From Hyaloraphidium curvatum (lineage: Eukaryota; Monoblepharomycota; Hyaloraphidiomycetes; Hyaloraphidiales; Hyaloraphidiaceae), in contig JAIVFI010000004.1 of the NCBI GenBank assembly GCA_025558095.1, positions 744,001-808,000 of the forward strand: DNA of 64,000 bases, read 5' to 3'. A program made the translations under genes and the position numbers. The notes beneath the pieces were generated by a model. That model was not told the origin of the DNA. It did not search any database and saw nothing but the letters and a program-made list of their open reading frames with translations. How positions within the stretch are numbered: position 1 is the first letter of the stretch; the number at the start of each line of letters is the position of its first letter. Shown in pieces: positions 1-10,296 of the stretch.

Positions 1-1064
1 TCGTCCACGGGACCGCAGCGTAGGTCGTCCCCGATGTAGCACAGCGCCGCCGAGTTGTTGGTCCTGCGGGGCCGAAATGTTCGCGATCGGAAATGCAGAA
101 GCCCTCGTGGGACTCACAAGGCGCAGTACTGGAGGGAGCGCGGGAAAGAGTCGCTGGAAATGACGCCGCCAAAGTTGTTGTTGACGAGCGAGCTGCGTTT
201 CGTGCGTGAGCCACGGTCGGCGGCCGGTGGGCAACATTGATTCCTCACAGGGCATGCAGGTTGGCCGGCAGCACGGGGATCGACCCCGTGAAGAGGTTGT
301 TGTTGATGTGCAGCGTCTCGAGGTTGTACAAGTCCGACAGATCCTTGATCTCGCCGTCCATGGAGGTGTCCTCGACAAAGAGGTACTTGAGGTTGACGTG
401 GCGGTGCACCCAGGCCGGGAAGGGGCCGTTGACCGCCTGCGGGCGGGGCGCGCCGGCGGCACGGCGCCCGAAGATGCGGAGGTACTCGAGGGAAGGCAGG
501 TACAGCCTGCGACGGAAACGATCAGCCCCGCGAGACGGACCGACATCATCCGACCCGCTCCCACCACTCGTAGTTGGCCAGCTGCCCCTCCCTGATCCCC
601 CACGATATCCCCGTCACCCTCCCCTCCCCGTCGCAATCGATCCTGATCTCGGGGTGCAGCGCCATGTTCTCCACCGCCCTCGGGCTGTACCCGCAGCACG
701 ACCCCGCCCTGCCGGGCTCCCAGTACTCCACCGCGCACGAGTGCCCGTCCGCGTCCTGCCGCCCGCCGGCCATGGCCAGCCGGTTGCGCCGGAACAGCGG
801 GACGGCGCCGGCGGAGAGGTACCGCTCCACGAGGCCGCAGTCGCCCTCGGACCACGAGAAGGTGGCGTTGGCGAGGCACCCGTCGGGGTCGTAGGGTGTC
901 AGCGAGTCAGGGGGGCCGGCCTGGCGGGGGGTGAGGGAGCGCCGGAAGAGCTCGACGTGCCGGCCCAGCTCCAGCGGCGGCGACGACATGGCCGCGGCGA
1001 GGACGGCGGCGGCGGCGACGGCGACGGCCGTGCGGAGCGGCCAGGAGGAGGTGCGGTCGGCCAT
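1..1064 (-). CDS. Secreted leucine-rich-repeat protein (3' end outside window)
   Basis: The start is the ATG at 1064-1062. It opens with an Ala-rich hydrophobic segment (about residues 10-27) that fits a signal peptide or anchor, then a Cys-containing N-terminal region. Three introns can be placed by phase: 507-564, 193-248 and 64-117. Splicing joins leucine-rich repeats of the L-x2-L-x-L-x2-N-x-F-x-G-x-I-P type, for example LYNLETLHINNNLFTGSIP. That spacing is the plant-like extracellular LRR class, usually a ligand- or wall-binding surface. The gene continues past position 1, so the C-terminus, and whether it has a membrane anchor or kinase, is unknown. The repeats and splice sites are seen directly; the extracellular location is inferred. 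Confidence 0.75.
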
Positions 1065-1676
1065 ATCAGAGGGAGGTCGGGCGACCCGTGTTGGGGTCCG
1101 TTGTTTACTCGGCCGGTGGAGGGCGCGACCGCCGCTCTGCGGCGGGGCAAGCGCGGGGAACCGAGGGACCCTGCTCTCGGCAGAGCACGCGGAAGTTGTT
1201 CCCGCGCCCGGCGGGGCGGAATGGGTTCCGGCGTGGGATGGGGCAGCGCGAGATTCGGGGGCCCGGCGGATTTGGAGCCGCGCACGCCCCACGCCGGCCC
1301 AGAAGAAACATTGCGCACCAACACCGTCATTGAAGTAATGCTCGAATCGCAATGCAAAACAAGTATGCTTATTGTCTCCTGGCATAGAAGTTCAACCCCG
1401 ATCTTCCTCCGGAGTCGCACAGCTCCACCTTCGCCGCCGAGCACCTTGCGATCCCAAGACATGCATGGTGGCTCCGCTCCGTAGCCAAAAACCACCAGCT
1501 AGCCGCCCACAGTGTTATAGGGAGCTGGCGATGCATTTCTGCTGGAGCTCGAGTGGCTTGGCCACCGTCACGAGCGACCGGCCATCTTTGCTGGCCAGCC
1601 ATCAGCATGCTGAGCCCTACGAAGCGGCATACAAAACCACCCGAGCAAGCGTCCGGCCATCCTCCAAAGCGCAACC
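1065..1676. other. Intergenic, divergent promoter region
   Basis: This is a 612-base gap between the divergent LRR and Anp1-family genes. I see no convincing exon in it; open frames here lack protein-like composition. It probably holds both 5' regions. Confidence 0.4.
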
Positions 1677-3002
1677 ATGCTCCCCCTGTACTCGAAGAAC
1701 GAGAAACAGCCGGCTTACTCGGCCTTCGGCGTTGTTCCTGAAGCTCCGAGGCGGCCGGCTTGCGAACGGCAGCGCGAGCGCCTCGCAAACATCTGGGGCC
1801 TGCGGGGCATCCACGGGGCAATGCTGGCGCTCTACGTGACCGCGACGCTGCTGGTTGTTGCATCCGGACTCGTGGTGCTCGCGTGGAGCGCATTCGTGTT
1901 TGCCGGCGGGGATGCAGCCCGGTCGCCGGCGGCCGCCTTCTCGTCCGCTCCGAAACTGTTGATCCCGCGGGACGGCACGACGACGCGGTTCCCCAATCCC
2001 TACCCGCGCCAGGCCAACGACTCCTACCCTACCGTCCTGGTGCTCACGCCGGTGAAGAACTCGGCGGAGCACCTCGGCCACTTCTTCTCGCTGCTGGAAA
2101 GCCTGGACTACCCCTCGGACCGCATCTCGATCGGCGTCTTGGACTCGGATTCGGACGACGTGCCGGATCTGGCAACCGCCTCGGCGCTCCTCTCGCAGGG
2201 GTACCGCCGCCCCGAGGTCCTGGGCACCTTCTCCCCCTCGCGTCAGCGCGAGTCGGGCATCTCCGGCACCCTCGCCTCCCTCCTCGCATCCGTCCCCCTC
2301 CTGCACACAGCGGGGTTCGGCACAGTGACCGTCGTCCGCCATGACTTCAACTACTCGCTCCCGCGGGACGCGCGCCACGACGAGGAGCTGCAGGGGGAAC
2401 GGAGGGCGGTGATGGCGCGGAGCAGGAACCACCTGCTTTCCTCGGCGCTGGGCGACGAGGAGTTTGTGCTGTGGATCGACTCGGACGTGTCGTACTTCCC
2501 GCGCGACGTGCTGCTGCGGCTGCTGGAGACGGGCAAGGACATCGTCGTGCCCCACTGCGTGATCGAATCCAACGGGAGCACATACGATCGCAACTCCTGT
2601 GCGTACTCGGACGGTTCTCGTGCATGCCGCAATGGTACTGACACGCCGTTTCCCTCGTTCGCAGGGAGAGCAGAAGGTGCGCCGGGCTCGAATGCAACTG
2701 CCGACGAGGTCCGCGACTACTGGGACGCACGGACCGCGCAGTCGCACCCTCAAGAGCTCTGGGTGGAGGGATACTACGAGACCGGCAACGTGCACCTGGA
2801 CGGGCTGCGCAACGAGACGCTGTCGCGGCTCGACGGCGTCGGCGGGGCGATGCTGCTCGTGCGGGCAGAACACCACAGGCAGGGCCTCGTGTTCCCGCCG
2901 TACGTGTACAGGGGACGGATAGAGACGGAGGGGTTGGCGATGGCGGCGATGGACATGGGGGTGCTGAGCTGGGGCCTGCCGAACTTGGAGATTGTTCACT
3001 AG
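1677..3002 (+). CDS. Anp1/Mnn9/Van1-family mannosyltransferase
   Basis: Type II Golgi membrane protein with a TM segment at about residues 50-75. It carries the family signatures LTPVKNSAEHLGHFFSLLESL and GVLDSDSDD, a WIDSDV metal-binding DxD, and the C-terminal GLPNLEIVH ending. In fungi this family extends the alpha-1,6-mannan backbone of N-glycans using GDP-mannose. A 66-base intron (2599-2664; donor GTGCGT, branch ACTGAC, acceptor TTCGCAG) lies in frame, so an unspliced reading looks open. Removing it restores the family motif YDRNSW followed by RAEG. The spliced protein is about 419 aa. The family is nearly fungal-specific, which is one of the best lineage clues here. Which paralogue it is (Mnn9, Anp1 or Van1) cannot be told. 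Confidence 0.9.
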   Translation: MLPLYSKNEKQPAYSAFGVVPEAPRRPACERQRERLANIWGLRGIHGAMLALYVTATLLVVASGLVVLAWSAFVFAGGDAARSPAAAFSSAPKLLIPRDGTTTRFPNPYPRQANDSYPTVLVLTPVKNSAEHLGHFFSLLESLDYPSDRISIGVLDSDSDDVPDLATASALLSQGYRRPEVLGTFSPSRQRESGISGTLASLLASVPLLHTAGFGTVTVVRHDFNYSLPRDARHDEELQGERRAVMARSRNHLLSSALGDEEFVLWIDSDVSYFPRDVLLRLLETGKDIVVPHCVIESNGSTYDRNSCAYSDGSRACRNGTDTPFPSFAGRAEGAPGSNATADEVRDYWDARTAQSHPQELWVEGYYETGNVHLDGLRNETLSRLDGVGGAMLLVRAEHHRQGLVFPPYVYRGRIETEGLAMAAMDMGVLSWGLPNLEIVH

Positions 3003-3189
3003 ACTGGAGACCTGCCCTAGATTCAATGTCAGTTCCTTTTGAATGTTCATTCTGGGAATCGCCTTGATGATCTTGACGAGCAGAGGCCACGGCACTTCCG
3101 GTTGTCCTGCGTTCGATGACTTGCTTCTTGGGGTCGGCCGTCCCGTTGCTGTAACATTGCAACTGTCGCCGTTCGGGAGGAATGCCGGC

Positions 3190-4188
3190 ATGGTTCCCTC
3201 ATCCTCGCGCCTCCGGACGCTCTCCTTAGCGCTGTGCGTCGTCGCGGTGCCTGCTTTCGTGCTTTGGCCCGGTTCGCGCGGCGGCGGCGCGGCCGGCGGG
3301 CCCGCGGTGCCCGTCGTGTTTGCCGCGGGCACGCTGGACCACTGCTCGGCCACGCTGCTCCTCGCCGTCGCTGCCACGGCCGGCGCGCCCGTCCACGCGC
3401 TGGTCGTGAATACGACCGTCCCGCGCGCGCTGCTGGACCGCATAGGGGAGCTGGGCGTGGAGTTCATCGACCGCTCGCGGCTGGAGCTTCCGCCATACTG
3501 GGAGTCCTTCAAGGGCTACTCCGGCGGATCCAAGCCCGAGTTTTTCGCGTGGCTCCGCGCGTCGGGGCACGACCGCGCGTGGTTCATGGAGGACGACGTG
3601 CTGTTCACGGGCCGCTGGCGTGCCCTGTTCGCCTCGTACGCGCACGACGACGCCGACATCCTGAGCTACTCGTGCGACTACCACCCCTCGCACTCGGCGC
3701 ACTGGGGCGCGGGGAACAACTGCCGGCTCCCCGGCGGCCGTCCGTGCGTGGACCCCGCCCTGCCGCGGAACCTGACCAAGATCCGCTGGCCCGTGATGCG
3801 GCTCTCGCGGCGGCTCGCGGATCTGGTCGCGGAGAAGCTGCAGGCCGGCGCGAGGGGCCACCACGAGGCGCTCACCGGCGCCGTGTGCGACGAGGATCCC
3901 GGCTGCCGCTCGGGGATCCTGGACGATTCGCACAGGGGGTTCGTGGAGCTGGGACATTGGGGCAGGTACTCGGGACCGCTTTCGCTGGAGCAGCTGGTAA
4001 ACGGGTCCGTGGAACCGGGCAAGCTGTACCATCCCGTGCGCTGCAGAGGGGAGCCGAGCCTGCCAGCGATTGCAATGAGCTACAGTGTTTCTCCACGGGA
4101 GGGGAGGTGGCGGACCAAAGACGACGAGCTGAACCAGGCCGTTGTTTCCGCTCACGGAGTGGCCAGTGGAAGTCGGGGCTATTGCTGA
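3190..4188 (+). CDS. Type II membrane glycosyltransferase-like protein
   Basis: The 332-aa frame starts at the ATG at 3190, which places a hydrophobic anchor at residues 8-28; an in-frame ATG at 3043 would add an unlikely leader. The body has VVFAAGTLDHCSATLLL, a DxD-like acidic motif in RAWFMEDDVLFTGRW (about residues 131-143), and several Cys in the second half (SYSCDYHPSH, GNNC, CDEDPGC). The layout of short cytosolic tail, anchor and lumenal domain with an acidic motif is that of a Golgi nucleotide-sugar transferase. I do not recognise a named CAZy family. It sits between the mannosyltransferase and a membrane-anchored methyltransferase on the same strand. Substrate is unknown. Confidence 0.7.
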   Translation: MVPSSSRLRTLSLALCVVAVPAFVLWPGSRGGGAAGGPAVPVVFAAGTLDHCSATLLLAVAATAGAPVHALVVNTTVPRALLDRIGELGVEFIDRSRLELPPYWESFKGYSGGSKPEFFAWLRASGHDRAWFMEDDVLFTGRWRALFASYAHDDADILSYSCDYHPSHSAHWGAGNNCRLPGGRPCVDPALPRNLTKIRWPVMRLSRRLADLVAEKLQAGARGHHEALTGAVCDEDPGCRSGILDDSHRGFVELGHWGRYSGPLSLEQLVNGSVEPGKLYHPVRCRGEPSLPAIAMSYSVSPREGRWRTKDDELNQAVVSAHGVASGSRGYC

Positions 4189-4392
4189 GGGAAAGAACGG
4201 AAGGATTAGGATCCGCCTGTGAACCTTTGGCCATCGATACCCGGCTCTGACGCCGATTCGTTTCATCTTACACGGTCCTGTCTCCATGTCCGAGATAGAA
4301 TGCGCCTTTCGATTTCTATCGATTCGGTTTCAGGCAGCGTCTGTTGGCGTGAGCATTTCGCGGGACGGCCGTCGCCCAAATCAACCGCCAGG

Positions 4393-5337
4393 ATGCCAGT
4401 CTCGTGGCCCACACGGACGGCGGCGGCGGCCTTTTTGGCCCTGCTCGTCATCTATGCGTTGCCGGCGCGGGAGGACCGGCTGCCGGCGCCCCCGCCGCCC
4501 GCGGCGCTGCGGTTCGCGCCGGTGCCGGCCACACCGCCTGCTCCGCTCCCGCCGTCCCCGCCGCCCCCAACGCCTCCCCCGCCGCCTGCGCCCGCCATAA
4601 TCCCGTGCTCCTTCTCCGAACTCGCGAAGAGCGCCGCACCCGGCGCGTACCTCTGCCCCTGTTCCTGCAAAACCGCGACCGCCGACGAAATGAAGGACTT
4701 CAACGGCGGCAGGAAGCGCGTGTGCCCCGATTCCTCCATGGAGCGGCACCGCTTCAGCTGCGCATTCGTCTCCACGGCCGGCACCCTCCGCTCCGAGCCC
4801 AAGCGGATCCTGTACGTCGCCCCGCACGGCGTGGTGGTCAAGCACCTCCGCGCGCGCTTCCCCGGCGCCGAGATCGTCACGGGCTTCAAGCGCGTCAAGG
4901 GCTCGTACGCGCCGCCGGGCAAAAACAACCTGGACCTGGACGTCACGGACATGCACCAGATCGCGGACGCCTCGGTCGATTTTCTGATCTGCGAGCACGT
5001 CCTGGAGCACGTGCCCGACGACCGCAAGGCGATGCGGGAGCTCAGGAGGGTGCTTGCGCCGGGAGGCACCGCGCTGCTGTCGGCCCCCGTGCGGCACGAC
5101 AATGCGACCAGGGAGAACATCCCCGGGGCCGTGCCCGTCAGGGACTACGGACAGGAGGACCATTTGCGGTGGTACGGGCTGGACTTTTTCGCGCGGTTGG
5201 AGGAGGCGGGGTTCAAGGTGAGGGGGTTCAGGGTGGGGAGCTGGTACGCCGAGAACCATCCCGCCGTGCGGGGCATGGGGAACCCGGAGTACGACGTGGA
5301 CAACTCCGAGTACCTGACCATCTGCACCGCGGATTGA
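4393..5337 (+). CDS. Membrane-anchored class I SAM methyltransferase (Methyltransf_11-like)
   Basis: The 314-aa protein starts at 4393: a TM segment (about residues 8-24), a proline-rich stem (about 30-70), a Cys cluster (PCSFSELA, LCPCSCK), then the catalytic fold. The fold shows the loop ILYVAPHGVVVKHL in the motif I position, LDLDVTDMHQIADASVDFLICEHVLEHV (the usual post-II/IV region), and LRRVLAPGGTALLSAPV, as in UbiE-type enzymes. The glycine-rich SAM motif I is divergent (VAPHG rather than GxGxG). Anchor plus stem suggests a Golgi-lumen enzyme that could methylate glycans, as the FkbM protein at 10.3-11.5 kb might. Substrate is inferred only. Confidence 0.75.
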   Translation: MPVSWPTRTAAAAFLALLVIYALPAREDRLPAPPPPAALRFAPVPATPPAPLPPSPPPPTPPPPPAPAIIPCSFSELAKSAAPGAYLCPCSCKTATADEMKDFNGGRKRVCPDSSMERHRFSCAFVSTAGTLRSEPKRILYVAPHGVVVKHLRARFPGAEIVTGFKRVKGSYAPPGKNNLDLDVTDMHQIADASVDFLICEHVLEHVPDDRKAMRELRRVLAPGGTALLSAPVRHDNATRENIPGAVPVRDYGQEDHLRWYGLDFFARLEEAGFKVRGFRVGSWYAENHPAVRGMGNPEYDVDNSEYLTICTAD

Positions 5338-5338
5338 G

Positions 5339-5464
5339 CTCGGGAGGCGGCGTCGGAGGACGGCGTGGCTGGCGACGAGGTAGACGTGTGTATGCCGGAA
5401 CCTCGGGAGGCGGCGTCGGCGGACGGCGTGGCTGGCGACGAGGTTGACGTGTGTATGTCGGAAC
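5339..5464 (+). repeat. Two-copy 63-base direct tandem repeat
   Basis: Two adjacent copies (5339-5401 and 5402-5464) both begin CTCGGGAGGCGGCGTCGG and differ at only a few positions. They lie directly after the methyltransferase stop codon, in the presumed 3' UTR. No coding role is apparent. Confidence 0.85.
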
Positions 5465-5560
5465 GAGAAGCAACAAGTCATATGGGTGACGCATAGGTTT
5501 GCCAAAAGAACAACCATTGTCGGGGCTATGTACATCGGGTCCCTTTCGGCGAACGCGCGG

Positions 5561-6427
5561 CTAGTAGTAGGCGTACCCGCTGCAAGTGTGCGGCCCGTAG
5601 TGCGAATCGAACGTCATGCCGCACCTCGTGCACACCCATGGATGTGTGTCTCCGTATCGTATCACGTTGTCGAACCTCCTGTTGGTGCCGTCGAGTACAT
5701 TCTGCCGGTACTGGTACGTGCTGTTGATGATGTTAGAAGTGCTGCGCCCGTAATCCGCTGCGATGCCGGAACGAAGGCCGGCGTGGTACGAGTTGTCCCC
5801 CTGGATCCCCAGGAAGCTGTTGATCGCCCTCCCCACCTCCCCGCGCAGTTGCTCGATCCTCCCCCTTAGCCTGGCCGCCGGCCTGCCCGAGGCCTCAATC
5901 ATCCCCGCTCGGGCGTCGAACGCATCGAGCTGGGACTGGAACGCCCGGCCCTCCTGCACCTGCGCCTGCGCGGCGAAGGAGCTCATGCCCATGCCGGAGC
6001 ATGCGGCCGTCATGCGGGCTTTGGCGGCCTGGTAGATGCTCTCGAGCTCGGCGAGCGCGGCGGACTCGGGGTCGGGGCCCATCTGCATCATCTGCGGCGG
6101 CGGGCCGAGGGGCATGAACGGCTGGCCGTAGGGCTGCGGGGCGTAGTTCATCGGCGGCCAGCCCTGCGGCGCGCCGGCGGGGGCGAAAGGTGCCATTGAA
6201 GGGAAGTCCTGTGCCGCGGCAGGCGCCGGGCCAAGAGGCATCTCGGTGCCGGGTCCGTCGACAAAGGCAAAGGGCGCCATGTGCTGCGCCAGCGCGAGCT
6301 CGGGGGCGTCGGCCGGCGGCGCGGGGGAGCGCCGCGGGGGGAGCGGCGGGGCCGGGTCGGCGGTGGCGCGGAACGGGTTGGACGCCGCGAGCGCGGCGGT
6401 GCTATGCGACTGTGTGCTTGCTGACAT
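5561..6427 (-). CDS. Pro/Ala/Met-rich protein with C-terminal zinc-finger-like motif
   Basis: Single-exon 288-aa frame. The first 120 residues are low-complexity Pro/Ala/Gln/Met. Residues 120-230 look helical (ALAELESIYQAAKARM, RLRGRIEQLRGEVGRAINS). The last 25 residues hold WVCTRCGMTFDSHYGPHTC, a CxxC plus HxC arrangement likely to bind one zinc. I do not recognise the family. It lies convergent to the upstream methyltransferase. A scaffold or nucleic-acid-binding role is possible, but nothing in the sequence settles it. Confidence 0.7.
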   Translation of the reverse strand: MSASTQSHSTAALAASNPFRATADPAPPLPPRRSPAPPADAPELALAQHMAPFAFVDGPGTEMPLGPAPAAAQDFPSMAPFAPAGAPQGWPPMNYAPQPYGQPFMPLGPPPQMMQMGPDPESAALAELESIYQAAKARMTAACSGMGMSSFAAQAQVQEGRAFQSQLDAFDARAGMIEASGRPAARLRGRIEQLRGEVGRAINSFLGIQGDNSYHAGLRSGIAADYGRSTSNIINSTYQYRQNVLDGTNRRFDNVIRYGDTHPWVCTRCGMTFDSHYGPHTCSGYAYY

Positions 6428-7211
6428 CTTTAGCGTGCAGACCGGAGGCTGCGCGCCTGCTTATGTGCTGTTTTGTGGAGCTGTGGTGGCTCTGGCGGTG
6501 CAGGTCGGTGTGATTCACTCGGAGTCATCCGGTCAGCCAGGTGCGTCCCAGGTGTCCCGAGGTCGCATCCGCGAGGGAAGATGGACAGAAATCCCCTCCG
6601 GAGTTGCTAAAGCACTGTCTCACACGAGATCTGGGTTCTCTTTGCGGAAACCAAACGTGCACTAGCGCACATCGATTGACAGTTCAAACTGCATCGCAAG
6701 TCTGCTAGTCCGACGCCGACAATACCGTTGCTTTTGACCTTGAGGCGACAATAGAACTGTACAAAAGGAAGATCTCATTGTCTTGTTACCGCTCAACTCG
6801 CTAGTGATTGGCCTGTCTGTTGGTGGAGCATTCGCTCAATGCCAAGGAGCCCGCAACTTGTCGGTGAACGAGCCAAATCTCTCGAGCTTTCTCTCCCGGA
6901 TAACGCAGCGTTTAATACAGCCCAGAGGGTGGGTGTCCTTGTAAGAACGAAGCCAGATGCACCCGAAAACGACATCCCTGAATCTCCTTCACCCATCACG
7001 TGCTAAGCAGCAATGTGTAGCTTTGCTTTCCCGTCTTCTCCTAGCTTTAGCTTCTTGCTCATGTGCTGTCGATTACGTTGCTGGATGAACTGAATGAAAA
7101 TGGAAAAAGTCGTGCAGCCATGACCGAGGCCGGCGCGATGGTGCGAGGACGTATCGGTGCGCGAGGACACCGCAAATGTCCTCACCCGGCCGCTAAACGA
7201 ACGAAAACTCC
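6428..7211. other. Intergenic region
   Basis: This is a 784-base gap between divergent genes, visibly richer in A+T than the coding DNA around it. No exon with protein-like composition was found. It presumably holds both promoters. Confidence 0.4.
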
Positions 7212-10028
7212 ATGCTAGCCGTGGCGCGCCGCGCAGCGGTGGCCGTGCGGATCATCGCGGCGGTCCTGCTGGTCCTCGTGGCCCTGGCGGTGCTGCCTTC
7301 AAGCGACCCGTGGGAACCGTCCGCGGCGCCAATTCGGACACCCGCGCCCGGCGTGCCGCAGCCCGCGCCGCCCGCAGTGGACGAGGATGACGCAGAGTCA
7401 CGCGCTGACGACGTGGGACGGGCGGAAACGCCGGAGGACGCGGCGGGGACGGTTCTCCTCGGGCGGGGCCCGCGGTCCCCACGAGCGGCGGCGCGTCTCC
7501 CGGCCGCGGACTGGCTGCGCTGTGCGACACCGGCTCAGGGCATCAAAACCATAGTGGAGGCGGCCTCCTGGACGGCCGAACCCGTTTTCGGCCGTGCAGT
7601 TGTGGACCCGCAGGCCAATGGTGGCCGAGGCGGCAACTGGACCAACTTCTGCCGCCACGGCGGCGCGCTCGTCAGCTTTCCGCTCACGAGCGGCAGTACA
7701 GGCACCGCCTGCGTATGCCCGCGGCGCACGGCGGGCGCCAGGTGCGAGCGGCTGCTGCCAATCGACCCAGGGCAGGCCGACGCCCTCGAGGCCGCGGAAA
7801 ACCCGGACTTTGGGACGGGGTTGGACGACGATATCCGCGCCGTAAAGGAGCGGGTCGTTTTGTGCGCGGGTTGCCCATTTTTTCTGGCACATGCCTTGGG
7901 CCAGGAGGCCGAGATGGTGGTCGCCACTGGCCACCGCGGCATCCTGCTCGAGAACGGCAGCTTCGTTTCCCTGGACGAGGATTTTCTGGCGGATCGGAAC
8001 CGATCGAGAAAGTTTTTCGTCATCGATGCCGGCTCGCCGGCAAACACGACCGTGTCGATGCCCACCTGGTTCAGATCCAACTCGACCCAGTTGGCATCCC
8101 TGCGGTCGGTCCTGGCGCGGCGGCGGGAGCCCGGATCCGGGTCGAACGGGGCCAGATCCAAGTGCTTGGGTTCGGCAACGGATGCGCTGCTGTGCTTGAT
8201 CGCTTGGGGAGATCCGCGGGGCGGGGGCGAGCTCAGGCTGCCCGCCGAGGACATTGCTGGGTGGACGGGTGCCAGCGCTGCGGGCCTGGAAAGCTACTAC
8301 CTGGGACTGAACGCAACCTGCTTGGGGAGCATGGCGGTCGAGGACGCTTCGCTTTACGGACCCTGGAACACGGAGAACGACGCCAGATATCTGCACGTGC
8401 TGTCCAACCACTTCCTCCGACCCCCACCCGCGCCGCCGAACTCGACCGACTTCCTCTACTGCATTTACGTAACCGAGTCCCGCATGACTTATGCCATGGA
8501 GGATTCGAAGCGCGCCTTGCTGCTCTTCTTGGACCTCCTTCCGAGCTACTACTCGCCGCTGAGGAACAAGTTCGCCATCCACGTTGACCTAAAGTCCAGC
8601 GCTTACTTCAGGCACTCGATCGAGCTCGCCGTCGAAGCACTGGCGACCGCAAACTCAAAAGCGGGTAGGAAGCGCAACATCTGGGTGGTGCCGGAGGACA
8701 TGTCCTTCCGCGGCGAATGGGGCGACGTTTCGCTGGTGTACATGGAGGCGTCGTGCTGGATCTTCGGCATGGTGGACACTTATGAGGAGCACGGAAGGAA
8801 GCTGGAGGGACCGCGCGGGGATTGGACTCACGTGATGAACCTCGCCGGGACGGATCTCGGCCTCTGGCCGGGGGAGCCTGTCGATGGGACCTGGTTGCGG
8901 GCGGTGCGGGAGGCCATGGTGCGCAACGGATCGTCGTGCATCCCCCTTGCGGGACCGGCCTCGAACGAGGAGCTCACATTTGTCGGCCTGGGGGTGTGGC
9001 AGCCAAAGTTTGTCGGCTGGCCGCTCGTGCACCGTTCTTCGCCCTCGGCGACGACGGTGACCCTGCCGGATCTGGACGCGTGGGAGCCTTGGGACCTCGG
9101 CCTGCTGATGGGGCGCTTCCACCGCGGCCCGGCGCTCCTCGTGGGGGAGAACGACGAGGTCTACGGACTGGGACCGCCGTCATACCAGTTTGGAGCCAAC
9201 ACCAGCACCTACATTTTCCGCGAGGCCACTAGGGAAGACGCCTTGCAGGCTGCCATGGCGAGGAGCGGCACGGGCGCGGGCCCCCGCCGCGCGTACCAGT
9301 TCCCGCCCCGGATGCGCGTCCTGCCTCCCCTGCGCACCAACCCGCCCTACGCGACCGCCATGTCGCAGTGGCACGTCCTCGGCCGGGACTTCGTGCAGAC
9401 GCTGCTCCGGGACCGCGAGATGCGCGCGCTGCTCCTCGGGGGCTGGCGCACCCGGCCCATCCCCGACGAGGGCTTCGTGACGACAGCCGCCATCTCGCTC
9501 GTCATGCGGCGCAAGATCGCCGCGCTGCTGTCCAACGGGACCGGCGACGGGCCGGGGGGCGAGCTGTGCGCCAGGACGCTAAAGTACTGGGACTGGAGCA
9601 GCGGCGCCCGGACGGGCGAGCCGAATGCGACGCTCCTCGAGCAGGTGCTGGCGGCCCGCAAGGCGTACTGGCGGCGCGACGATGGTGGCAAGTGGGTGCT
9701 CGACCTGGAGGCGGGCCGGGCGGCGGCCGGCCCGGTCCTGGCGAATGAGGCGGAGCGCGACATCTACAGGGGCGTCGGCGGGCTGCTATTGTCGCTTTCG
9801 GCGCGGAAGCTGTCGGATCCGCGGACCGCGTGCGAGATGGTGGAGCGGCTGACGGGCAGGAATGGGTCGTGCGCGGACCTGAACAAGAAAAGGGGCTCCG
9901 AAGGGGGCAGGGACGAGCTGAACTGCCGGAGGCTGGCCAATAGCATGGAGCTCGTGGGGCTGGACGCGGTGACGGCGAAGCAGGTGGCGCCGTGGGAGGG
10001 CTTCGCGGGCATGGCGTGCGCTGGGTGA
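7212..10028 (+). CDS. EGF-like + GT14-like (core-2/xylosyltransferase-type) Golgi protein, paralogue A
   Basis: A 938-aa single-exon type II membrane protein with an anchor at residues 10-29. At about 143-180 there is an EGF-like module (FCRHGGAL, then ACVCPRRTAGARCER). From about 410 comes a region resembling GT14: DFLYCIYVTESRMTY, KFAIHVDLKSS (compare the family's YxIHxDxKS), WGDVSLVYMEASCW and WTHVMNLAGTDLGL (compare the family's INLSGxDYPL). A long C-terminal domain (about 680-938) is shared only with its paralogue at 32.5-35.3 kb, to which it is similar throughout. Known GT14 enzymes move GlcNAc or xylose from UDP-sugars in the Golgi. Assignment to GT14 is by motif only, and donor and acceptor are unknown. 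Confidence 0.75.
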   Translation: MLAVARRAAVAVRIIAAVLLVLVALAVLPSSDPWEPSAAPIRTPAPGVPQPAPPAVDEDDAESRADDVGRAETPEDAAGTVLLGRGPRSPRAAARLPAADWLRCATPAQGIKTIVEAASWTAEPVFGRAVVDPQANGGRGGNWTNFCRHGGALVSFPLTSGSTGTACVCPRRTAGARCERLLPIDPGQADALEAAENPDFGTGLDDDIRAVKERVVLCAGCPFFLAHALGQEAEMVVATGHRGILLENGSFVSLDEDFLADRNRSRKFFVIDAGSPANTTVSMPTWFRSNSTQLASLRSVLARRREPGSGSNGARSKCLGSATDALLCLIAWGDPRGGGELRLPAEDIAGWTGASAAGLESYYLGLNATCLGSMAVEDASLYGPWNTENDARYLHVLSNHFLRPPPAPPNSTDFLYCIYVTESRMTYAMEDSKRALLLFLDLLPSYYSPLRNKFAIHVDLKSSAYFRHSIELAVEALATANSKAGRKRNIWVVPEDMSFRGEWGDVSLVYMEASCWIFGMVDTYEEHGRKLEGPRGDWTHVMNLAGTDLGLWPGEPVDGTWLRAVREAMVRNGSSCIPLAGPASNEELTFVGLGVWQPKFVGWPLVHRSSPSATTVTLPDLDAWEPWDLGLLMGRFHRGPALLVGENDEVYGLGPPSYQFGANTSTYIFREATREDALQAAMARSGTGAGPRRAYQFPPRMRVLPPLRTNPPYATAMSQWHVLGRDFVQTLLRDREMRALLLGGWRTRPIPDEGFVTTAAISLVMRRKIAALLSNGTGDGPGGELCARTLKYWDWSSGARTGEPNATLLEQVLAARKAYWRRDDGGKWVLDLEAGRAAAGPVLANEAERDIYRGVGGLLLSLSARKLSDPRTACEMVERLTGRNGSCADLNKKRGSEGGRDELNCRRLANSMELVGLDAVTAKQVAPWEGFAGMACAG

Positions 10029-10296
10029 CCCGTCGTTGCTTGACGTGATACTCTTATACAAGGCTTTCATCTGCCTCGTTCCGCAGCGTTGCCCTTCACG
10101 TCTGCCACCGGCACCTCGGCCGCAGTGGATGCACGTCCCGCAAGTCCGCAAATCACTGGGCATCCGATCGTCGTAGCAGGACAAGAACATCAGTCTGCCT
10201 CTGTGAAGAAGTGCTACCTTCTTTCGTCTATAGCTCGGGGACCGCGAAATGCCAATCGCTCGGCATCCGTCGGCGGCTGGCGTCCTGCACCGCCGC

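Noticed and set aside
1617-3512. A 631-codon minus-strand frame over the Anp1-family gene
   Set aside because: The sense strand carries family motifs and a confirmed intron. The antisense frame spans two separate plus-strand genes.
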